In this document: positions 46,566 to 54,938 of the stretch, in pieces
Numbering within the stretch: the first letter of the stretch is position 1
Layout: every line of letters starts with the position of its first letter
Origin: Aquimarina atlantica
Lineage (GTDB): Bacteria; Bacteroidota; Bacteroidia; Flavobacteriales; Flavobacteriaceae
Reading direction: 5' to 3'
Assembly: GCF_000626715.1 (NCBI RefSeq)
Contig: NZ_AQRA01000003.1
Coordinates: 1-64,000, forward strand
Length of the DNA: 64,000 nt
The notes under the pieces: model-generated
Told to the model about the DNA's origin: nothing
Seen by the model: only the letters and a program-made list of their open reading frames with translations
Databases searched by the model: none
Program-made: the position numbers and the translations under genes

Positions 46566-47273
46566 TTAAAGGTTTACTTGAGTACCTATAGATTCGCCAG
46601 AAACTACTTTTAGTAAATTTCCGGCTTTATTCATGTCAAAGACTATTATAGGTAATTCATTTTCCTGACTTAATGTAAATGCTGTTGTATCCATTACTTT
46701 CAGACCTTTGCGTAATACATCATCAAATGATATGAAATCAAATTTTGTGGCATCAGCATTTTTTTCTGGATCAGAGGTGTATATTCCATCAACTCTTGTG
46801 CCTTTTAGAATAACATCTGCATTAATTTCTATTGCTCTTAGTACTGCGGCAGAATCAGTTGTGAAATATGGATTTCCTGTCCCTCCACCAAATATGACAA
46901 CTCTTCCTTTTTCGAGATGACGCATTGCTCTTCGACGTATAAAGGGTTCTGCAACTTCATTAATCTTTACCGCAGATTGTAATCGAGTAGGTATTTCTGC
47001 ATCTTCAAGAGCACTCTGTAAGGCCAGTCCATTAATAACGGTTGCAAGCATGCCCATATGATCTGCTTGAACTCTATCCATTCCTTTACTGGCACCTGCA
47101 ACACCTCTAAAAATATTACCTCCACCTATCACAATAGCAACTTGTACGCCTTTTTCTGTAATTTGTTTGATTTCGTGGGCATACTCTGCCAATCTTTTAG
47201 GATCAATTCCATATTGACGATCACCCATTAGAGCTTCGCCAGATAATTTAAGTAATATTCTTTTATATTCCAT
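46566..47273 (-). CDS. pyrH: UMP kinase
   Basis: At 235 residues it has the amino-acid-kinase fold typical of bacterial UMP kinase: [61 protein letters not shown] and [36 protein letters not shown]. It phosphorylates UMP to UDP as a hexamer. A -7 box TATATTTG (47294-47301) precedes the start by 20 nt, so it has its own promoter with a short leader. Confidence 0.98.
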   Translation of the reverse strand: MEYKRILLKLSGEALMGDRQYGIDPKRLAEYAHEIKQITEKGVQVAIVIGGGNIFRGVAGASKGMDRVQADHMGMLATVINGLALQSALEDAEIPTRLQSAVKINEVAEPFIRRRAMRHLEKGRVVIFGGGTGNPYFTTDSAAVLRAIEINADVILKGTRVDGIYTSDPEKNADATKFDFISFDDVLRKGLKVMDTTAFTLSQENELPIIVFDMNKAGNLLKVVSGESIGTQVNL

Positions 47274-47293
47274 TATGAGATTTAACTGTGGTG

Positions 47294-47301
47294 CAAATAT
47301 A
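47294..47301 (-). promoter_or_regulatory. -7 box of pyrH
   Basis: Leftward TATATTTG matches TAnnTTTG perfectly and is 20 nt before the start codon. The -33 box is weak. Confidence 0.6.
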
Positions 47302-47366
47302 ATGATATTCTTAATTTAGAAAATAGTTTGGATTATAAAGGTGAATTTTTAAATTAAATAGTTAAA

Positions 47367-47453
47367 TGTTAAAGTTTAAAAACTATTAAAAAAAGGGTGG
47401 TTTTCCCCTATAAAGGGTATTGGTTCGTGTTGAATTATGTTATAGGTTTGCAT
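47367..47453 (+). promoter_or_regulatory. Rightward promoter with TTG-N20-TAGGTTTG and upstream G/C-tract element (copy 2)
   Basis: TGTTAAAGTTTAA (47367-47379), GGGTGGTTTTCCCC (47395-47408), GGTATT (47416-47421, offset 8 from the last C), TTG (47420-47422), TAGGTTTG (47443-47450). The offset from the C tract to the TA (35 nt) equals that of copy 1 at 40747. This is a full match to the flavobacterial consensus, yet no gene follows on this strand. Confidence 0.75.
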
Positions 47454-47456
47454 CAG

Positions 47457-47690
47457 GGAAAACAAAAAAGGTGTTGGGGATGATAAATGTTTTTAGAAAG
47501 GAAATTAACGTTTGTAATATATAAATACAATGTAGGTGTTTATATGGTATGAGCTAATTGGGGAGTTAGTTTATATTGGGGGATAAGTTTTGAAAGAAAT
47601 TCTAAACTTGTAAACGTTGGAAACCAGAAAGAAAATATTTTGAAAATGATGAATAAAAAACCGCTTCTATAACAGAAGCGGTTTTTATTT
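47457..47690 (+). ncRNA. Candidate small RNA (about 230 nt)
   Basis: A transcript from the 47420-47450 promoter would end at the terminator 47655-47686. It has no credible ORF. It is rich in A and G and opposite to pyrH/tsf. Could be a 6S-like or other regulatory RNA, but I cannot recognise one. Confidence 0.45.
47655..47686. terminator. Bidirectional terminator in the pyrH-tsf gap
   Basis: AAAAAACCGCTTCT (47655-47668) pairs with AGAAGCGGTTTTT (47674-47686). T runs lie on both strands. It ends tsf leftward (41 nt after its stop) and the candidate RNA rightward. Confidence 0.93.
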
Positions 47691-47726
47691 TTTTCAGATA
47701 TGTCTGAATACTATATGATTTTTGGA

Positions 47727-48692
47727 TTAACCTAAAGTTACTCTTTCAAAAGCAACTACAGATACATCACCAAGTGTTTTTATATAATCAGCAACACTTT
47801 TCTTTTCATCTTTAATGAAATTTTGATCAAGAAGACATTGTTCCTGATCTAAAGTAGTATTATCAGAAATAAATCTTTCTAATTTTCCTGGAAGAATTCT
47901 ATCCCAAATTTGCTCAGGTTTACCTTCTGCTTTAAGCTCTTCTTTCAACTTTTCTTCTGCTTGTGCAATTACATCATCTGTCAATTGAGATCTTGAAATA
48001 AATTGAGGAACGTTTTTCAATGTTTTTCCTAATCGTCCAAGTTCAATATTCTCTTTTTCAATTGCTGCAATTCTTGCTTGAGTTTCTGAAGCAACATATT
48101 CTGGATCAAAATCTTTGTAAGATAATGTGGTTGCTCCCATAGAAGCTACTTGCATTGAGATGTCTTTGGCAAGTGTCTCTGCATTATCTATTTCATTTGA
48201 TAAGCCGGTTAGAGCACCGATTTTGTTTCCGTGTATATATGATCCTACAAAAGGAGCTTCCAGTACTTTAAAATCTCCGATTTCGATTTTTTCTCCAATA
48301 ACACCAGTTTGTTCAGTAAGTTTTTCCTGAACAGTCATACCATTAAAATCTGAAGCCAAAAATTCTTCTTTAGAAGAAGTGTTAAGAGCTAATTCTGCTA
48401 GTTCTTTTGCTAAAGAAACGAAAGATTCGTTTTTTCCTACGAAATCAGTTTCACAATTAAGAGAAACGATTACTCCTTTGTTTTTCGAATCATTAACTTT
48501 TGCAATAACTGCACCTTCAGAAGATTCTCTATCAGCTCTTTTATCAGCAATTTTTTGTCCTTTTTCTCTAAGGATCTTGATAGCTTTGTCAAAATCTCCT
48601 TCGGCCTCAACAAGGGCTTTTTTGCAGTCCATCATTCCGGCACCTGTAGCCTTACGCAATTTGCTTACATCGGCTGCTGTAATATTTGCCAT
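47727..48692 (-). CDS. tsf: Elongation factor Ts
   Basis: At 321 residues it has the EF-Ts layout: an N-terminal UBA-like domain with VSKLRKATGAGMMDCKKALVEAEGDFDKAIKILREKG, TDFVGKNESFVSLAKELA, then a dimerisation/core region (MQVASMGATTLSYKDFDPEYV) and C-terminal DQNFIKDEKKSVADYIKTLG. It exchanges GDP for GTP on EF-Tu. It lies downstream of rpsB, with an intergenic terminator and probable promoter. Confidence 0.98.
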   Translation of the reverse strand: MANITAADVSKLRKATGAGMMDCKKALVEAEGDFDKAIKILREKGQKIADKRADRESSEGAVIAKVNDSKNKGVIVSLNCETDFVGKNESFVSLAKELAELALNTSSKEEFLASDFNGMTVQEKLTEQTGVIGEKIEIGDFKVLEAPFVGSYIHGNKIGALTGLSNEIDNAETLAKDISMQVASMGATTLSYKDFDPEYVASETQARIAAIEKENIELGRLGKTLKNVPQFISRSQLTDDVIAQAEEKLKEELKAEGKPEQIWDRILPGKLERFISDNTTLDQEQCLLDQNFIKDEKKSVADYIKTLGDVSVVAFERVTLG

Positions 48693-48738
48693 ATCTTTAA
48701 ATATTTAATGTGTAAAATGTATTGTTTGTATAAAAAAC

Positions 48739-48782
48739 AAGTCGTTTAGTTAGTACTGCAAAAGTAAAGAACCAAACGACTT
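48739..48782 (-). terminator. Intergenic terminator after rpsB overlapping a tsf promoter box
   Basis: Leftward strand: the 13-bp stem AAGTCGTTTGGTT (48782-48770) and AACTAAACGACTT (48751-48739), with one G-T pair, followed by TTTTTT. The loop contains TACTTTTG (TAnnTTTG), so a tsf promoter appears to start inside the hairpin, 50-60 nt before the tsf start. Confidence 0.75.
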
Positions 48783-48862
48783 ATCGATTTTATATTAAAG
48801 TTAAGTTTTATCGCAGAGATATAAACTTAGCTTCGAATTTTAATAGATATACATCTATTTGA

Positions 48863-49675
48863 TTATTCTTCCTCTTGCTTTGCAGCTTCGGTTACAGGAG
48901 CTTCTACTGTAGCTTCTACCTTTGCAGGTGCATCAGCTTTTGCTTCCTTTTTAGGAGCCTCTTTTTTAGGAGCTTCTTTGCTTGCTTTTCTTTCGCTTAA
49001 TCCTTCTATAACAGCATCACTAACATAAGTCATAACTTTGTCTATAGATTTAGAAGCGTCATCATTTGCAGGGATTACATACTGCACCTGACGTGGGTCA
49101 GAGTTTGTATCTACCATTGCAAAAATAGGAATGTTTAATTTTTGAGCTTCTTTTACCGCAATGTGTTCGCGAGTAATATCTACAACAAATAATGCTCCAG
49201 GTAGACGAGTCATATCAGAAATAGAACCTAAGTTCTTTTCTAATTTTGCTCTTAAACGATCTACTTGTAAACGTTCTTTTTTAGATAGTGTATTAAAGGT
49301 ACCGTCTTTCTTCATTCTATCGATAGAAGCCATTTTTTTGACTGCTTTACGAATAGTAACAAAGTTGGTAAGCATACCACCAGGCCATCTTTCTGTAATG
49401 TATGGTTGATTGGCTTTACTTGCTTTTTCGGCTACGATTTCTTTAGCTTGTTTTTTAGTCGCAACAAAAAGGATTTTTCTGCCGGACGCTGCTATTTTTT
49501 TCAAAGCTTCACTAGCTTCATCAATTTTTGCAGCAGTTTTATATAAGTTAATGATGTGAATACCATTACGCTCCATATAAATATATGGTGCCATATTGGG
49601 ATCCCATCTTCTTGTAAGGTGACCAAAGTGTACACCTGCATCAAGTAATTCTTTTACTTCGATATTGTTTGCCAT
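48863..49675 (-). CDS. rpsB: 30S ribosomal protein S2
   Basis: At 270 residues it has the S2 signature: LLDAGVHFGHLTRRWDPNMAPYIYMERNGIHIINLYKTAAKID, RWPGGMLTNFVTIRKAVKKM, LPGALFVVDITREHIAVKEAQKLNIPIFAMVDTNSDP. The C-terminal 45 residues (ERKASKEAPKKEAPKKEAKADAPAKVEATVEAPV) form an Ala/Lys/Glu-rich tail that is not part of the E. coli protein. S2 binds late in 30S assembly with S1 and S3. The leader is strongly structured (49703-49757). Confidence 0.98.
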   Translation of the reverse strand: MANNIEVKELLDAGVHFGHLTRRWDPNMAPYIYMERNGIHIINLYKTAAKIDEASEALKKIAASGRKILFVATKKQAKEIVAEKASKANQPYITERWPGGMLTNFVTIRKAVKKMASIDRMKKDGTFNTLSKKERLQVDRLRAKLEKNLGSISDMTRLPGALFVVDITREHIAVKEAQKLNIPIFAMVDTNSDPRQVQYVIPANDDASKSIDKVMTYVSDAVIEGLSERKASKEAPKKEAPKKEAKADAPAKVEATVEAPVTEAAKQEEE

Positions 49676-49702
49676 TTTTGTAATAGTTTACGTTCTGTTG
49701 AA

Positions 49703-49757
49703 TTAGCAATGCTCAAGTGGCTACGTTGCAGTATGGCCTTGTGCATTTAGATGCTAA
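49703..49757 (-). promoter_or_regulatory. Structured rpsB leader, probable ribosomal-protein autoregulatory site
   Basis: In leftward RNA order: TTAGCA closes with TGCTAA; then ATGC with GCAT, CAAG with CTTG, GC with GC, and TAC with GTA around the loop TGCAAC. That is one long stem with small internal loops. It is 28 nt before the start codon. Ribosomal proteins often repress their own operon at such structures. No match to a known Rfam family was possible here. Confidence 0.6.
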
Positions 49758-49804
49758 ACTAACCCCTCATGAATTGAGGTAACAACAAATACTGTTTTAA
49801 TAAA

Positions 49805-50191
49805 TTAACGTTTAGAGAACTGGAATTTCTTACGAGCTTTCTTCTGACCGAATTTCTTACGCTCTACCATTCTTGGATCTCTGGTTAACAAACCTTCTGG
49901 TTTTAGGATTGATCTGTTTTCTTCGTCTAATTCACATACCGCTCTTGATATTGCTAAACGAACAGCTTCTGCCTGTCCAGTAATCCCTCCACCATATACA
50001 TTTACGTTTACATCGTACTTGTCCTCATTACTTGTTAAAGTTAAAGGCTGATTTACTTTGTATTGTAAAGTAGCAGTAGAGAAATACTCATTAAGGTCTT
50101 TTTTATTAACCGTAATTTTTCCAGAACCATCCTTAAGATATACTCTGGCTACAGCCGTTTTTCTACGACCAATTTTGTGAATAACTTCCAT
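49805..50191 (-). CDS. rpsI: 30S ribosomal protein S9
   Basis: At 128 residues it has the full family core: [58 protein letters not shown], and the conserved C-terminus [27 protein letters not shown]. The start overlaps the rplM stop by one base (TAATG). Confidence 0.98.
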   Translation of the reverse strand: MEVIHKIGRRKTAVARVYLKDGSGKITVNKKDLNEYFSTATLQYKVNQPLTLTSNEDKYDVNVNVYGGGITGQAEAVRLAISRAVCELDEENRSILKPEGLLTRDPRMVERKKFGQKKARKKFQFSKR

Positions 50192-50646
50192 TACTTAAAT
50201 TCGTTTAAGTTAACAGTTTTAGGTTGCTGAGCTTCCTGATTGTGATCTGCTCCTGCATATACCTTTAAATTACGGAATAAAGCTGCACCTAATTTGTTTT
50301 TAGGTAACATTCCTTTTACCGCTTTTTCGATTAAACGCTCTGGATTCTTGTCATACAATTCCTGAGCAGTAAGACTTCTTTGCCCTCCAGGGTATCCAGT
50401 GTGACGGATATACGATTTATCAGTCCACTTTTTTCCTGTTAAGTTGATTTTCTCGGCATTGGTAATGATAACATTATCACCGCAATCAACGTGTGGGGTA
50501 AAGTTGGGTTTATGCTTACCTCTAAGTAGTACTGCAACTACAGAAGAAAGACGCCCTAAAGTCTGTCCTTCAGCATCTACATGCAACCATTCTTTTGTAA
50601 CGGTAGCCTTGTTGGCAGATACTGTTTTGTAACTTAATGTGTCCAC
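50191..50646 (-). CDS. rplM: 50S ribosomal protein L13
   Basis: At 151 residues it has the L13 pattern: [95 protein letters not shown]. The start is a GTG at 50646, in frame with the family start. It begins the rplM-rpsI operon. Its promoter is a full consensus at 50701-50730. Confidence 0.98.
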   Translation of the reverse strand: MDTLSYKTVSANKATVTKEWLHVDAEGQTLGRLSSVVAVLLRGKHKPNFTPHVDCGDNVIITNAEKINLTGKKWTDKSYIRHTGYPGGQRSLTAQELYDKNPERLIEKAVKGMLPKNKLGAALFRNLKVYAGADHNQEAQQPKTVNLNEFK

Positions 50647-50928
50647 ACTAATTATTTTTTACTTAATTAAACATTCCTTTTCCTATGTAAAATAGGGGTG
50701 CAAATGTACAATTATATATTTATATAGCAAACAGGTAATAGATATTATTTTTAAAGTATGATGCATTGGTTTTCAGTGATATTGATGTAATTAGGAGTTG
50801 TTTTGTTTGTTTTATGTTACATAACCCCCTTTTCCTGTTAATTTTTTACTAAAAAATGGCATAAAGTGTGACAAACTAAAATAATTTCTGTCATCTTAGT
50901 TATATCAATCATCAAACTTCTAATCATC
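50647..50928. other. 282-bp divergent region, rplM / DUF5916
   Basis: It contains the rplM promoter and a small leader hairpin (CCTAT/ATAGG, about 50680-50694) plus an AACCCCCTTTTCCTGTTAA element at 50824. No ORF. Confidence 0.65.
50701..50730 (-). promoter_or_regulatory. rplM promoter, full consensus
   Basis: Leftward TTG (plus strand 50728-50730), 19-nt spacer, TACATTTG (plus strand 50701-50708). It matches TTG-N19-TAnnTTTG exactly and serves as an internal reference for other promoters in the window. Confidence 0.88.
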
Positions 50929-53622
50929 ATGAAATGTTATACCTGTCTGTTGGTACTCTTTTTGTTTCCTACTATTTTTATTGCACAAGATTCTACTAGT
51001 ACAGTTAAAAAACGAATTTATACTACAAAATTACTTAATACTACCGAAACATTAACAATTGATGGCCTAATTGATGAGTCTGGTTGGGACGTGGTAGAAT
51101 GGACTGGCGATTTTGTTGAAAATCAACCTGATGAAAATACACCACCAAGTCAAAAGACCAAATTCAAAATTGTATATGATCAGAAATATCTATACGTAGC
51201 ATATCGATGTTATGATACCGAACCAGATAAAATTGAAAAAAGATTATCGAGAAGAGATGGTTTTGCTGGGGATTGGGTAGAGATTAATTTGGATACGTAT
51301 CACGATAAAAGAACTGGTTTTTCATTTAACATTACAGCCGCTGGGGTAAAAGGAGATGAGTTTATCTCACGAAATGGAAATAATTGGGATGGTAGCTGGA
51401 ATCCTATATGGTATGCTGCAAGTAATATAGATGAAGATGGGTGGACTGCCGAAATTAAAATTCCGCTTAGTCAATTAAAATTTGGTAAAAGTAAAGAGCA
51501 GGTATGGGGACTTCAAGTAAACCGAAGGTTGTTTAGAGAAGAAGAAAGATCAGTGTGGCAACGTATACCACAAGATGCTCCTGGGTGGGTAAGTGAGTTC
51601 GGAGAATTACATGGTCTTATAGATATCGAACCTCAAAAACAACTAGAAATCCAACCATTTGCAGTAACACAATTTGATACGTATCCCGAGGAAAAAGGAA
51701 ATCCATTTAGAGATGGTGAAGATTTTAAACTGAATGGAGGGTTAGATGCAAAAATAGGAATCACAAATGATCTAACTTTGGATCTAACGGTAAATCCTGA
51801 TTTTGGCCAGGTCGAAGCTGATCCTGCCGCTATTGCATTAGATGGGTTTCAGATTTTCTTTAGAGAACAACGACCTTTTTTCGTAGAGAATAAAAATATT
51901 TTTGATTACCGTTTTGCCAATAACCAGGATAATCTATTTTATTCCCGTAGAATTGGAAGAAGCCCGCAAGGATCAATTTCAGGACTTGACAATGAATTTG
52001 TCGATAAACCTTCCAATACTACAATTCTTGGAGCAGCAAAATTTAGCGGAAAAACCAAAGATGGGTGGTCTATTGGTGTTTTAGAGAGTGTGACTTCGAG
52101 AGAAATAGCCAAAATTGAAGATGAAAATGGCAATAAGAGAGAGGCTATTGTAGAACCTCTAACGAATTATATGGTCGGTAGAGTACAAAAGGATTTTAAT
52201 CAACGTAACTCTTTTATTGGGGGGATTATAACGGCAACCAACCGAAATCTTGGGGACACCTTTGATATTGATGAGGATGACCCAAATACTGATGAGACAT
52301 CAGAAGTAGCAGGGACAAGAGAAAATAATCTTAATCTTCTTCGTAAATCAGCATATACTGCAGGATTAGATTTTAGACATAACTGGAAAGATAGAAAGTA
52401 TTTTATCGAAGGTAATATTGTGGCCAGTCACGTAGAGGGTTCTAAAGAATCTATCGAAAAAACCCAGAATTCACTTACACATCTTTTTCAGAGGGTGGAT
52501 GCAGATCATGTAGAATTAGATCCCAATAGAACTTCACTAACCGGAACTGGGGGTAAACTTACAGGAGGGAAATCCGGAGGTGGGAATTGGAGGTATGGAG
52601 CAGGAGTTTTCTGGCGTTCTCCAGAATTAGAGCTAAATGATATCGGGTTTTTACGTCAGGCAGATGATATCAGGCAATTTGCAAATCTTCGTTATTTATT
52701 CTTAAAACCTACCAAATTTTATAGAAGAGCAAATGTTAGATTTAGTCAATCATCTGCATTTGATTTTGAAGGTAATTATAATCGTATTCAATATGTGTTG
52801 GGAGGTAATATAGATTATCAAAACAATTGGTGGACAGAAGTTGAGATGATTCATAAACCTCGTATATTCACAAATACTGTTTTGCGTGGAGGTCCTAGGT
52901 GGAGATTTTCTCAAGAAAATATAGGAGTGTTGTTTTTTGGATCTGATCGAAGAAAGAAATTTAATTTTACTGTTGGTCATGTGAATTCCTGGACAACCGA
53001 CAATAACTTCTCTTTTAGGCGATATGTATTGAGGCTTAGATATCAGCCATTTAATGCATTTAGTATGTCTTTAAACCCAGAGTTTGTAGAGAATCCAAAT
53101 AAAACACAGTATGTTACAGATGTTGATTTTAATGGTACTCCAAGATATATAACTGCTAAAATCGATCAGCAAACTTTAAGTGCGAGTATACGGTTAAATT
53201 ATAGTATTAACCCTAATCTTACTATTCAGTATTATGGACAACCGTTTATATCTCGAGGAAGATATACCGATTTTAACTATGTTGCTAATGCAGTAGCCAA
53301 AAACCTGGATGAGAGAGTAACATTATATGATCAGGATCAGATTTCGTTTGCAGATGATGAGTACTCTGTAGATGAGGATAGAGATGGTACCGTGGATTAT
53401 ACTATTAGTAATCCGGATTTCGCATTTGTTCAGTTTCGTTCTAACCTGGTGCTACGCTGGGAATATATTCCTGGTTCTGAAATATTTTTGGTTTGGTCGC
53501 AAGGTATTACCGGAGATGGAAACCCTTCTGATGACCTCTTTAGAAGTTTAGACAATCAAATTCTGAACCAACAGCCAGAGAATACATTTTTAATCAAAGC
53601 AACGTATCGATTTGTATTATAA
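50929..53622 (+). CDS. DUF5916 outer-membrane protein with N-terminal CBM9-like domain
   Basis: At 897 residues it has a signal peptide (MKCYTCLLVLFLFPTIFIAQ), a CBM9-like domain at about 35-225 (TLTIDGLIDESGWDVVEW, KFKIVYDQKYLYVAYRCYDTEP, DWVEINLDTYHDKRTGFSFNI, WTAEIKIPLSQLKFG) and a DUF5916 region with a long barrel (LNLRKSAYTAGLDFRHNW ... IKATYRFVL). The family is common in Bacteroidetes as OM proteins of unknown role, often with peptide- or sugar-related genes. It stands alone between rplM and a beta-lactamase-family gene, which starts 70 nt later. Confidence 0.92.
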   Translation: MKCYTCLLVLFLFPTIFIAQDSTSTVKKRIYTTKLLNTTETLTIDGLIDESGWDVVEWTGDFVENQPDENTPPSQKTKFKIVYDQKYLYVAYRCYDTEPDKIEKRLSRRDGFAGDWVEINLDTYHDKRTGFSFNITAAGVKGDEFISRNGNNWDGSWNPIWYAASNIDEDGWTAEIKIPLSQLKFGKSKEQVWGLQVNRRLFREEERSVWQRIPQDAPGWVSEFGELHGLIDIEPQKQLEIQPFAVTQFDTYPEEKGNPFRDGEDFKLNGGLDAKIGITNDLTLDLTVNPDFGQVEADPAAIALDGFQIFFREQRPFFVENKNIFDYRFANNQDNLFYSRRIGRSPQGSISGLDNEFVDKPSNTTILGAAKFSGKTKDGWSIGVLESVTSREIAKIEDENGNKREAIVEPLTNYMVGRVQKDFNQRNSFIGGIITATNRNLGDTFDIDEDDPNTDETSEVAGTRENNLNLLRKSAYTAGLDFRHNWKDRKYFIEGNIVASHVEGSKESIEKTQNSLTHLFQRVDADHVELDPNRTSLTGTGGKLTGGKSGGGNWRYGAGVFWRSPELELNDIGFLRQADDIRQFANLRYLFLKPTKFYRRANVRFSQSSAFDFEGNYNRIQYVLGGNIDYQNNWWTEVEMIHKPRIFTNTVLRGGPRWRFSQENIGVLFFGSDRRKKFNFTVGHVNSWTTDNNFSFRRYVLRLRYQPFNAFSMSLNPEFVENPNKTQYVTDVDFNGTPRYITAKIDQQTLSASIRLNYSINPNLTIQYYGQPFISRGRYTDFNYVANAVAKNLDERVTLYDQDQISFADDEYSVDEDRDGTVDYTISNPDFAFVQFRSNLVLRWEYIPGSEIFLVWSQGITGDGNPSDDLFRSLDNQILNQQPENTFLIKATYRFVL

Positions 53623-53692
53623 AGTTTCTGAAAAAGTTTTTATACAATAAACAATATTAAACGTATTTTGCGACCCTATAGAATGTCGTAAT

Positions 53693-54898
53693 ATGAAATA
53701 TTTTTATGTTGTATTTACTTTGGTTTTTTTGGTAGCATGCACTACATCAAAACCTAAAGAAAGAGTTGTTGTAATAGATGAGAAACCAGAAATATCAAAA
53801 AAGGATTCTTTATCTTTTTTCTTAGAGCATTACGAGAAGTTTTTTGCTACTAATTTTAATGTTTCAGAATGTCCAGGAGCAGCTGTTGTTGTGGTTAAAG
53901 GTGATGCTGTTATTTATAAAAAAGGCTTTGGAGTAAAAGAAATTCATACACAAGATTCTGTAGATGTAAATACAGTCTTTAGAATTGCAAGCTTATCAAA
54001 AGGTGTAACGGCAGTTTTGGCAGGAAATTTAGTAGATCGAGATGAATTGCAATGGGATCAAAATGTTAGAGAATCGGTAAAAACATTTAGTTTAAGAGAT
54101 AGTGAACAGGCAGATCGGCTTAAAGTAAATCATTTATTATCACATACAACAGGACTTTATCCTTATACCTATACTAAGCTTATACAAAAAGGATGGTCTT
54201 TAGAACAAATTATCAGAAGTTTTAAAAGAAAAGGAGTTGTTTCTAAAGAAGGAGTAGATTATGAATATCAAAATGCGATATTTTCGGTTATTGAAAAAAT
54301 AATGGAAAACCAAACCGAGAAATCATTTGAAATCCTTCTTAAAGAAAGAGTATTTGCTCCGGCAGGGATGCATACAGCATCAAGTACATATACAGCAATA
54401 AGAGAGAATGATAATGTAGCTCTTCCACATAAATATAATCATTATTCAAAAAAATATAAGGTTACAGAGATCCATAAAAACTATTATAATGTAGCTGCTG
54501 CAGGAGGGATTAATGCATCAATCTCTGATATGGGAGAGTATTTAAAAGTATTACTAGGATATCATCCTGATATTATTTCAAAAGAAAGTCTTAGCGATAT
54601 TTTTAACCCTATTATTTGTACCAGCGATGAAGATACGTATGTTAATTTATGGGATGGGGTAACAGATTCGTATTATGCAATGGGTTGGCGAGTTTTGGAT
54701 TACAGAGGTAGAAGAGTATTATATCATGGGGGTAATGTAAATCAATACAAAACCCAGTTATTAATTGATCCTGATAATGATATTGGTGTTTGTGTATTAT
54801 TTAACGGTCCCAATCCATTTAATGGCCCAGTGATTCCTACTTTTTTAAATTATTATGACTTTTATAAAGAAATAAGCCAAAATCAGTACGTGAAATGA
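53693..54898 (+). CDS. Serine hydrolase of the beta-lactamase/penicillin-binding family (lipoprotein)
   Basis: The 401-residue protein has a lipobox (VFLVAC, Cys16). The catalytic Ser-x-x-Lys is in FRIASLSKGVTAVLAG. The Tyr-x-Asn motif is in YEYQNAIFSVIEK. The third motif, usually KTG or HxG, appears as LYHGGNVN (HGG) near the C-terminus. It resembles class C beta-lactamases, esterases and DD-peptidases. The lipobox places it on the inner or outer membrane facing the periplasm. Its substrate is unknown. Confidence 0.92.
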   Translation: MKYFYVVFTLVFLVACTTSKPKERVVVIDEKPEISKKDSLSFFLEHYEKFFATNFNVSECPGAAVVVVKGDAVIYKKGFGVKEIHTQDSVDVNTVFRIASLSKGVTAVLAGNLVDRDELQWDQNVRESVKTFSLRDSEQADRLKVNHLLSHTTGLYPYTYTKLIQKGWSLEQIIRSFKRKGVVSKEGVDYEYQNAIFSVIEKIMENQTEKSFEILLKERVFAPAGMHTASSTYTAIRENDNVALPHKYNHYSKKYKVTEIHKNYYNVAAAGGINASISDMGEYLKVLLGYHPDIISKESLSDIFNPIICTSDEDTYVNLWDGVTDSYYAMGWRVLDYRGRRVLYHGGNVNQYKTQLLIDPDNDIGVCVLFNGPNPFNGPVIPTFLNYYDFYKEISQNQYVK

Positions 54899-54938
54899 TT
54901 TTGACTTTTAAGTTTTCTTAACTGTTTGATTACTATCT

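Larger units (their letters stand above)
47274..47726. other. 453-bp gap between pyrH and tsf, candidate small RNA
   Basis: It holds a leftward pyrH -7 box (47294-47301), a rightward promoter (47420-47450) with a shared G/C-tract element, and a terminator (47655-47686). No ORF over 15 codons fits. The gap is larger than usual between these neighbours. Confidence 0.65.

Noticed and set aside
48379..48708. 109-codon frame opposite to tsf
   Set aside because: It is a shadow of the tsf gene; EF-Ts is unambiguous on the other strand.
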